Assembly (NCBI GenBank): GCA_018223375.1
Contig: JAGTTS010000002.1
Coordinates: 372,001-436,000, forward strand
Length of the DNA stretch: 64,000 nucleotides
Origin: Clostridiaceae bacterium Marseille-Q3526
Lineage (GTDB): Bacteria > Bacillota > Clostridia > Lachnospirales > Lachnospiraceae
Direction of reading: 5' to 3'
Shown: positions 8,271 through 13,480 of the stretch, in pieces
How positions within the stretch are numbered: the stretch's first letter is position 1
How the letters are laid out: every line of letters begins with the position of its first letter
The notes under the pieces: model-generated
The model's input: the letters and a program-made list of their open reading frames with translations, nothing else
What the model was told of the DNA's origin: nothing
Databases searched by the model: none
Translations under genes and position numbers: made by a program

Positions 8271-8341
8271 AGGCAAAGAGAAGTAATGAATCCATGTGAT
8301 TCAGCAAAATGAAAACCCCAGAGCTGCAACTCTGGGGTTTT
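8271..8341 (+). ncRNA. Predicted antitoxin RNA, antisense to the small-toxin start region
   Basis: A short transcript is bounded by a good plus-strand promoter and a 12-bp terminator. It contains the 13-mer TCCATGTGATTCA (8291-8303), found again at 8475-8487, where the minus strand carries the toxin start codon and the bases just before it. The plus-strand RNA can therefore base-pair with the toxin mRNA at its translation start. Convergent genes, a shared bidirectional terminator and a short repeat complementary to the toxin leader are the layout known for the par/Fst type I toxin-antitoxin family. RNA ends are inferred. Confidence 0.65.
8312..8341. terminator. Bidirectional terminator shared by toxin mRNA and antitoxin RNA
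   Basis: A 12-bp perfect stem (AAAACCCCAGAG and CTCTGGGGTTTT) around loop CTGCAA. A/T tracts on both flanks let it work in either direction, ending the plus-strand small RNA and the minus-strand toxin mRNA and making the two RNAs complementary over the hairpin. Confidence 0.85.
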
Positions 8342-8392
8342 CTATTCCCTGTTTTGGCACGGCAGGGCTTAATACCGTAGGATGGTTACCGA

Positions 8393-8479
8393 CTATTTGT
8401 CACTATCCATCCATTTGATGATGCAATGGCAAATTACACCACCCACAACAGTGACAATAAGAGAAGCAATATACTCCAT
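8393..8479 (-). CDS. Small hydrophobic peptide, predicted type I toxin (Fst/holin-like)
   Basis: A 28-codon reading frame. It starts ATG at 8479 after GGGAGGTGAATCAC, an excellent ribosome site. The peptide has a short start (MEYIAS), one membrane span of about 15 residues (LIVTVVGGVICHCII), and a charged tail KWMDSDK. This is the shape of Fst, TxpA and related type I toxins that insert in the membrane. It has its own promoter at 8527-8555, a terminator at 8312-8341, and an antisense RNA gene facing it. I know no close named homologue, so family assignment is by architecture only. Confidence 0.72.
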   Translation of the reverse strand: MEYIASLIVTVVGGVICHCIIKWMDSDK

Positions 8480-8526
8480 GTGATTCACCTCCCTTCCGTA
8501 CCAGTCTAGGAGGCGGTAACGGGAAG

Positions 8527-8555
8527 AGTATACCACAAAGTTTCTACTTTATCTA
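8527..8555 (-). promoter_or_regulatory. Promoter of the small-toxin mRNA
   Basis: On the minus strand TATACT (-10, 8527-8532) lies 17 bases from TAGATA (-35, 8550-8555, four of six consensus). The transcript would start near 8520, giving a leader of about 40 bases before the toxin ATG. Confidence 0.6.
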
Positions 8556-8580
8556 TCTTTCATAAACAGTTTCTCTCCTC

Positions 8581-8644
8581 TAAAACTTTCAAAAGTAAAT
8601 TCCACCGTCCGTTTATGCGGTGGAATTTACTTTTGAAAGTTTTA
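8581..8644. repeat. Perfect inverted repeat, 27-bp arms with 10-base loop
   Basis: The arms 8581-8607 and 8618-8644 are exact reverse complements; the loop is TCCGTTTATG. The inner end of the stem is GC-rich (CCACCG) and the outer end is AT-rich. Transcribed, it would form a 27-bp hairpin, possibly a two-way insulator/terminator between the toxin locus and the PBECR4 unit. It could also be the footprint of a miniature transposable element, but I see no target-site duplication. Confidence 0.8.
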
Positions 8645-8670
8645 AGATATTTTTTGATTTTTCATGGGGA

Positions 8671-8699
8671 TTGACATATTTTCTGAAGTTGCATATAAT
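8671..8699 (+). promoter_or_regulatory. Consensus sigma-A promoter for the PBECR4 leader
   Basis: TTGACA (8671-8676) and TATAAT (8694-8699), both exact consensus, spaced by 17 bases. This is the best promoter match noticed in the window. It starts about 190 bases upstream of the PBECR4 coding region. Confidence 0.9.
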
Positions 8700-8705
8700 A
8701 ATAGT

Positions 8706-8880
8706 ATAAGGTGGGCAACGGCGTGTGTCTGCCAAAGCGTTGAAGCATAACAGCGTACCGGGATGCCTTGTTATGCAGAGCTTTCAGTAGGGGTTGTACA
8801 GTAACCTCAAACCGGAGTAGGCTGCAAAGCCGAAAGAAAATGTTCAAAGCCGCCTTGCATTGCAGGGCGGCTTTCTTTAT
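8706..8880 (+). ncRNA. Structured 5' leader with terminal attenuator, upstream of PBECR4 gene
   Basis: The roughly 175-base leader is rich in pairings: AAAGC with GCTTT enclosing GCATAACA with TGTTATGC (about 8736-8792), GGGGTT with AACCTC (about 8796-8814), GGCT with AGCC near 8822, and finally a terminator stem at 8846-8874. No long open frame fills it. A structured leader ending in a terminator just before a ribosome site is the layout of a riboswitch or attenuator. I do not recognise it as a known class. Structure was folded by eye. Confidence 0.6.
8846..8877 (+). terminator. Intrinsic terminator/attenuator before the PBECR4 gene
   Basis: AAAGCCGCC (8846-8854) pairs with GGCGGCTTT (8066+800, i.e. 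8866-8874), followed by CTTT. The hairpin ends about 20 bases before the PBECR4 ATG, so most transcripts from the strong promoter should stop here unless antitermination occurs. Confidence 0.8.
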
Positions 8881-8895
8881 GGACAGAGAGGTTTT

Positions 8896-9483
8896 ATGGA
8901 TAAATTACAAAAGTGCGCAAAAGCATTTGAGAAATTGTTAGAAATACAATATCGGATCGTGATTGGCCGAAAGGGAAAAACCGTAGAGTTAGTGATTGGC
9001 TTTTCCAAATTGGACTTTCATCACTTGATGGGTCTTGGAAAACTGAAAGATTTGCGGATCGCAAAACAAAATCGTGGTTCTGTATTTGATGAAATCATAA
9101 CCGGAAGCACTACCTATGAGACTTTAACGAAAAGCCGTTATCTGGCTCAAATTGAGAACCGGTTTGAATCATTAGCACTGATTGAACAACTCTTGGACGA
9201 TAATCGTCTGGTGTTCCGGTACAATGCAAAATTGAATCAGTTCTCTTTAATTGAAGCGGACTATTTATTATCAACTCCGTTGGAAAACAGCGATATTTAC
9301 ATTTTTATTGCGGAACACAAGGACACGGGAAAATATTTCTGCCGGTCTTTCTTCCCGAAAGAGAAGAAAGATTACACAGAGGGACAGCCACGCTATACCA
9401 TGCTCTATAAAGAAAAAAAGAATTTAACTACCGGAGAGACCATCATCCAATATGACCGTCTAACCCCGAAAACACAAGCATAA
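8896..9483 (+). CDS. PBECR4-type (phage-Barnase-EndoU-ColicinE5/D-RelE-like nuclease 4) domain protein
   Basis: The 195-residue product matches my memory of the PBECR4 family of predicted RNase-fold proteins of phages and integrative elements: early segment RIVIGRKGKTVELVIGFSKL, then FHHLMGLGKLKDL, the central SRYLAQIENRFESLA, and the conserved end FCRSFFPKEKKDYTEG. No signal peptide or membrane span is seen. I start it at ATG 8896, where GAGG lies four bases upstream; an earlier in-frame ATG (8860) falls inside the terminator stem and is unlikely. The gene follows a structured attenuated leader and is 34 bp before a small zinc-ribbon gene. Toxin or host-takeover activity is suggested by family name only; the substrate is unknown. 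Confidence 0.78.
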   Translation: MDKLQKCAKAFEKLLEIQYRIVIGRKGKTVELVIGFSKLDFHHLMGLGKLKDLRIAKQNRGSVFDEIITGSTTYETLTKSRYLAQIENRFESLALIEQLLDDNRLVFRYNAKLNQFSLIEADYLLSTPLENSDIYIFIAEHKDTGKYFCRSFFPKEKKDYTEGQPRYTMLYKEKKNLTTGETIIQYDRLTPKTQA

Positions 9484-9517
9484 TTTTCCGAACGCTTTAA
9501 GGAGGTGTAACCCAATA

Positions 9518-9757
9518 ATGCAACCAATTTCTGTTGAAGCGTTTGCTAGTATGGTCATGAAGAATAATAAAGGCTATCGAAAAAAGGAACTGGTAAAAAC
9601 ACTGAATGACACACTTACTGCCAAGAAAAACGGTGCAAAATATATGATCTGTGGTGCACCGATTTGGGCGGCGGGAAGTGCCATTACTGGCAGCAACCTA
9701 TGCTTTACCTGTACAACAGGTGAAGCAAATGACAGCGACGATTATGAGATAGAGTAA
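9518..9757 (+). CDS. Small zinc-ribbon-like protein, function unknown
   Basis: A 79-residue protein after AAGGAGGTG, cotranscribed with the PBECR4 gene. The N-terminal half is basic (YRKKELVKTLNDTLTAKKNG). The C-terminal half has MICGAPIWAAGSAITG then LCFTCTTGEA, resembling a small zinc ribbon, and an acidic tail DSDDYEIE. The second knuckle is CxxC, but the first has Tyr where the first Cys would be expected (YMIC), so metal binding may be weakened. It could be a partner or immunity protein of the PBECR4 protein (inference from neighbourhood). Confidence 0.7.
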   Translation: MQPISVEAFASMVMKNNKGYRKKELVKTLNDTLTAKKNGAKYMICGAPIWAAGSAITGSNLCFTCTTGEANDSDDYEIE

Positions 9758-9800
9758 CAGGGTCTCGGGAAAATCCCGACACCCTGTTGCTCTTATTTAT
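9757..9800 (+). terminator. Terminator of the PBECR4-zinc-ribbon unit
   Basis: ACAGGGT and TCGGGA (9757-9770) pair with TCCCGA and ACCCTGT (9774-9787) around an AAA loop, followed by TGCTCTTATTT. It begins at the stop codon of the 79-residue gene. Confidence 0.85.
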
Positions 9801-9975
9801 TCTCTGATAGTACATCGTGTTGATCTGCCGTTTTAACTGTCGGACGATCCACGCAGACCTTAAGCATTCTTCCACATAAAAGGTTCGTGTCTATTCATCT
9901 GCTACACGCATCAAAAGGCGATAATGTGACCAACTCAATTCAAGACATGGTGTGTCTCGAATTGGGAATTTTTAC
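9801..9975 (+). other. Gene-free spacer with a second plus-strand hairpin
   Basis: No credible coding frame is seen. Near the end, CAATTC and AGACA (9936-9947) pair with TGTCT and GAATTG (9953-9964), followed by GGAATTTTT, a possible backup terminator for plus-strand transcription or the tail of a lost gene. Confidence 0.45.
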
Positions 9976-10217
9976 CCATACACCCAATCCTGGATCGCAA
10001 ATTTCAAACTCTGCACCTTACCCAGCAGCCAGATCGCAGCCAGCGGCAGCCCCATCGGGCTAATCAAAAATGCCATGACCAAAAGGATCACACCATTCTG
10101 TGGGGAATAGGTAATAAGCACAGCCACACCAAGCAGAGCAATTACAGTGCTGAGCAGACCAAGCACTAAACCGGATATGTAGATCATCCCCATGCAGAGC
10201 CAGACAAAAAGAGTCAT
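9972..10217 (-). pseudogene. Truncated CD1845-family conjugative-element membrane protein
   Basis: This 81-residue frame is hydrophobic with two to three spans and ends AFLISPMGLPLAAIWLLGK followed by VQSLKFAIQDWVYG. That C terminus is what I know of the CD1845 family carried by Tn1549/CTn-type conjugative transposons. The usual N-terminal hydrophobic start is missing; upstream of its ATG the frame meets TAG within three codons and the DNA becomes an unrelated phage-type gene. It is best read as a fragment joined to other mobile DNA by deletion or recombination near 10215. Confidence 0.7.
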
Positions 10218-10974
10218 GTCCTTCTAATCTCTTAACAAAATCTCGGAACGCTGATATCGTTTTGTATTGCTGGCCTGCCATTGCATGAGCCATCTCATGA
10301 ATTGCATGATCTTTTATGCTTTTTCCTGCAAAATAGCCACTTTCATATCCGGCAGAAACCACCTCTCTGAATCCGTTAAAATCAAATCCAGAATTTATGA
10401 TAAAATCAACCCTTTTCATTCCAGAATCATCACCAGACTGAATCATATATGGGGTATCTGGAAATTGAATGCTCATATCTCGTACCGATATAAAAGCTAT
10501 TTTTGCATCGTACTCAAGCAGAATTCCATCGATACCGGACTGGATTTCATCAACTATATCCGCTGTAATATTCTTTGCTGAAAGAGCGGCGGAAGGTATC
10601 CTGATATTTTTCATTATACCAGAGCCAGTTTCCTTTGCAACATTTTTCGCCCCTGCTTTTGTCTTGGCTACATTAACGACTTTCTCTATGTTGTCCGGTA
10701 TTTTCTCGCCTTTATCCATACCCAGGAACCCTTCCGCAAATGCCTCATAAGGATTTTCCGTGGCATATTTACTAATCTTAGCTGCATCTATTTTGGCTTT
10801 AGCGGAGTATCTTGTATTGATATTATACTTCCAATCTCCGTTCATAAGCCCTCCGCCCAGCTCTTTCGCCCGGAAAACTTTTGATTTCTGAACATAGTCC
10901 GCTTCTGCATGCCTGTGTATGAAGTAGCCATACTCATGTGTGAGCACATCCATAAGGTCTTCCCTTACCGCCAT
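10218..10974 (-). pseudogene. MuF/phage-head-associated zincin-like fragment with two HExxH-type motifs
   Basis: The frame runs about 252 residues before crossing, out of frame, into the CD1845 fragment. It starts inside a domain with VLTHEYGYFIHRH and ATENPYEAFAEGF, the layout of a zincin-like toxin domain attached to phage MuF-type head proteins, but HEYGY lacks the second histidine of HExxH. Further on, a second candidate zincin site HEMAHAMAGQ is intact. The coding start is artificial: the next frame upstream contains a related phage fragment. I read it as the C-terminal remnant of a prophage protein, with a chimeric 3' end, probably not functional. Confidence 0.6.
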
Positions 10975-10984
10975 GCGTTGGATA

Positions 10985-11223
10985 TCTCCCCTGAAGATAG
11001 GCCCGTTTGCTGGCAGTCCGAATGGTCATATCTGCATAGCATTCGATTGCTCTTCCCTGCTCCATGCCCCCTGTTTCCCTGGCCTTTCGAATCAGCTCCT
11101 CAATCTCTCTGTTCAGAGACTGGAGCTTCCCAGTATACCGCTTCTTGTTCTCCTTCTTGTATCTTTCCAGGGCTTTCAGCCGCTTTACCTTCTCCGCCGT
11201 CCAGGCTCTTCCTGCTTTCCAGG
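10985..11223 (-). pseudogene. Phage minor head/portal-like coding remnant
   Basis: In another minus-strand frame, without a start codon, the DNA reads about 75 codons of charged, helix-rich sequence: AEKVKRLKALERYKKENKK, then SLNREIEELIRKARETGG, and RTASKRAYLQG. This resembles phage minor capsid/head-morphogenesis proteins. The frame shifts relative to the zincin fragment downstream near 10985, suggesting a frameshift within one original gene. Family assignment is tentative. Confidence 0.35.
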
Positions 11224-11266
11224 CTTAAACAGACATTTATATTTTCCCCGGTGTGTGGGAGCTGGC

Positions 11267-11295
11267 TTGACAATGAGTGTTTTAAAGGATATGAT
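11267..11295 (+). promoter_or_regulatory. Promoter of the GNAT acetyltransferase gene
   Basis: TTGACA (11267-11272) and TATGAT (11290-11295) with a 17-base spacer on the plus strand, about 100 bases before the ATG at 11401. It lies just beyond the last phage remnant, marking the right edge of the accessory island. Confidence 0.8.
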
Positions 11296-11400
11296 TTCGT
11301 CAGAGAAAGTTTTTGCTTTCTGATTTTTCGGGCGGCTTGGCGCAGCGTACAAAACGGTTGTTTCTTGGCGCTAAGCTGTGATAGGAGGAGGTACAAAAGG

Positions 11401-12120
11401 ATGGATCAGACGAAAAAAGGCACCAGCGAAAAAGCAGTTAAATGGCTGGCAGATCGAGGAATTGTAAACCACATTGATATGATAGAAGCCATTCGGATAA
11501 AGCAGGCTGAAATTTTATATGCCGAACAGGACGGAGTCATGATTTATGAAACAGACAGCCAGACCTGCATGATTGCGGCAGAGAATTTTGAACCATGCCG
11601 TCAGATTTTGTCCCAGAATACATACCACCAGTTTGCCGTTCATCAGAAAGAGCTGGCGGAGGAAATACAGGCGCAGTATCATTTTGCTACCAGTGTACTG
11701 ACGAATCAGGCGGCCTGGATGCAGAAAAACGCTCCTGAATCCGATGATTCAGGAATCATTGCTTTGAAAAATGAGCATGCCAAGGAAGTGTGCAGCTTTT
11801 ACGGCACGATGGAGGATCCTGGCGATTATGTGAGGGAATTGATTTCGCGCGGACAGCTGTGGGGGATTTTTGAGGGGGATCGGATGGCTGGCTTTGCAGG
11901 CGAGCATCTGGAAGGAAGCATGGGGCTTTTAGAAATTCTTCCAGAATACAGGCGGAAAAGATATGGCTTCCGTTTGGAGGCCTTTCTTATCCGCCATTTT
12001 CTGGAACACGGAAAGCTTCCGTTCTGCCAGGTCATAGAAGGAAATACAGAATCCATGAGCCTTCAGAAAAAGCTGGGCATGGAGATATCAGAACAGCCGA
12101 CCTGGTGGCTGTTTAACTGA
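11401..12120 (+). CDS. GNAT-family N-acetyltransferase
   Basis: A 239-residue protein. The C-terminal half has the acetyl-CoA binding signature around LEILPEYRRKRYGFRLEAFL and later a beta-bulge region ending WWLFN. The N-terminal half (about 110 residues) is a separate domain without a family I recognise. The frame is open far upstream through decayed phage DNA, but ATG 11401 is supported by AGGAGGAGG and by the promoter at 11267-11295. Substrate unknown. It converges on the DUF3298 lipoprotein gene with a nine-base gap. Confidence 0.85.
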   Translation: MDQTKKGTSEKAVKWLADRGIVNHIDMIEAIRIKQAEILYAEQDGVMIYETDSQTCMIAAENFEPCRQILSQNTYHQFAVHQKELAEEIQAQYHFATSVLTNQAAWMQKNAPESDDSGIIALKNEHAKEVCSFYGTMEDPGDYVRELISRGQLWGIFEGDRMAGFAGEHLEGSMGLLEILPEYRRKRYGFRLEAFLIRHFLEHGKLPFCQVIEGNTESMSLQKKLGMEISEQPTWWLFN

Positions 12121-12129
12121 TCGAAATCA

Positions 12130-12915
12130 TTATCGGAAAGCGCCTGCCGTCTCTGTGGGAATCGTGAATTCCACCATTCCCATGGAGCCTGGCGCAACAG
12201 TGTATTCATCAAACACGACGACCAGAGAACCGTCCTGATTCAGGTAAAAGCTCTCATCGCCTGTCAGACCGGAAAAGCCGCCTTCCGATGCCTGAAAGTA
12301 GACGACAGATGCGTCCTCCTTCATCTGTTCTTCCATCTGGGCAGAGATATTTTCACTGACAAGCCTGAGCGTTTCCTCATTTCCCAGCAGCTCCCCGAGA
12401 GAAACTGCTTCTCCAGTTTTTTTATCAATGGTGTACGTTTGATAGGTTTCTGAACCGCTTCCCATAATACGCGCTGCTGCCATATACATAGAAAAATACT
12501 GCTCTCCGTCGTGAGTGACTTCATAAGTATTGGAAACTGCGTAATGTACGTCTCCCTCCTCTTTTTCAGAGGCAGCCTTATTTTCCTCATATTCTGCAAT
12601 CAGGCTGTCCACATACTCTGAGATTTCTTTGTTTATGGAAAGTTCTGTTCCATTCTGATCCACTAACACAGGCCTTCGGATTTCAGCAGACAATGTGCCT
12701 TCCTCCTTTTCATAGCTCTGCCCCTCCTTTACTTCAATAGAAATTTTCTCTTTCTCCTTCTTGTCAGAAGGACGTTCTGAAACACTCTGCTCTGCGTCAA
12801 GCGGGGCCGCTGTTGTCTGAGCGCTGGTTTCCTGGGGCTGCTGTCCGGAAGCGCATCCGGTAAAAAGCAGCATAGATACGGATAAACAGGCTATTAACTG
12901 ATAATTTTTCTTCAT
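12130..12915 (-). CDS. DUF3298/RsiV-like lipoprotein
   Basis: Predicted surface lipoprotein of 261 residues. It starts MKKNYQLIACLSVSML with lipobox LFTGC (lipidated Cys at residue 21), followed by a Gln/Thr/Ser/Lys-rich linker. The C-terminal half (from about GDVHYAVSNTYEV) follows the DUF4163/DUF3298 pattern, with KKTGEAVSLGELLG and VAPGSMGMVEFTIP, as in the extracellular part of RsiV. There is no membrane span other than the signal and no sigma factor next to it, so it is not a classic anti-sigma factor. Start at 12915 is chosen because GGAG lies eight bases upstream; an ATG two codons earlier is too close. Confidence 0.83.
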   Translation of the reverse strand: MKKNYQLIACLSVSMLLFTGCASGQQPQETSAQTTAAPLDAEQSVSERPSDKKEKEKISIEVKEGQSYEKEEGTLSAEIRRPVLVDQNGTELSINKEISEYVDSLIAEYEENKAASEKEEGDVHYAVSNTYEVTHDGEQYFSMYMAAARIMGSGSETYQTYTIDKKTGEAVSLGELLGNEETLRLVSENISAQMEEQMKEDASVVYFQASEGGFSGLTGDESFYLNQDGSLVVVFDEYTVAPGSMGMVEFTIPTETAGAFR

Positions 12916-12974
12916 AATCATCTCTCCTTTTGTTTTCTTTCTGTTTTATAGATGGGAGGGATGGGTAAAAAGTT

Positions 12975-13010
12975 GGAGCGCAGAAAAACTTTTTGCAGTT
13001 TCTGCGCTCC
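12975..13010 (-). terminator. Terminator of the HPr-like gene
   Basis: A 12-bp perfect stem (GGAGCGCAGAAA with TTTCTGCGCTCC) with a 12-base loop, followed on the minus strand by AACTTTTT. It begins five bases past the stop codon. Confidence 0.88.
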
Positions 13011-13014
13011 TCTT

Positions 13015-13260
13015 CTACTGCTCGCCGGTGATCATATAGTTTAACAGCAGAGCTGAGTCTGATTCGTCTGTTGTCTCAAGAGAAAGGCTCTCGATATAGC
13101 CGGAAGCAAACAGCTTGGACAGAGCTACGAATTGAGTCAGCTTACTTTTCAGATTTAATTTGTCTCCGTCTTCTGAAACAACATATACGTTTCCCTTACA
13201 CTGGCTGACTAACTCCATAAATTTTTCCAGGTTGCTTACGTGGTACATTTTAATCTTCAT
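13015..13260 (-). CDS. HPr-fold protein without the catalytic histidine
   Basis: An 81-residue protein with HPr-like size and ending pattern (KLNLKSKLTQFVALSKLFASG corresponds in position to the HPr serine loop and following helix). The N-terminal region MKIKMYHVSNLEKFMELV has no histidine in the position of His15, so it should not carry phosphate from enzyme I. Unrecognised function; such HPr-like proteins are common in Clostridia. It has its own strong terminator and no close partner gene. Compare the true HPr at 32621-32893. Confidence 0.7.
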   Translation of the reverse strand: MKIKMYHVSNLEKFMELVSQCKGNVYVVSEDGDKLNLKSKLTQFVALSKLFASGYIESLSLETTDESDSALLLNYMITGEQ

Positions 13261-13480
13261 AAAATATGGTTCCTCCTTTTTCTGGACTGCCAGTTATCTG
13301 ATTCTGAACTTGTATTTACGCTATTAGGATAAAACACAGGACGTCTCCTGTCAAATAGAAGGTTTCTTCTTTCAACAGATTCTCCTCTTTCGACAGAAAT
13401 ATGGAAAAAAACGCAGAAGAATTATCCATAACGACGAGCGGGTAAGAGTGTATTCCGGATGAAGATGCTCTAAGCTGATT

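Noticed and set aside
10909..11400. A 164-codon upstream extension of the GNAT reading frame
   Set aside because: It runs antisense through phage remnants, lacks a ribosome site, and lies before the promoter at 11267-11295. ATG 11401 has AGGAGGAGG.
7925..11400. Integrated element with att direct repeats of the tRNA 3' end
   Set aside because: I searched by eye for a second copy of the tRNA T-arm/acceptor sequence up to 11.4 kb and found none. No integrase is present. Only a relic interpretation is kept.
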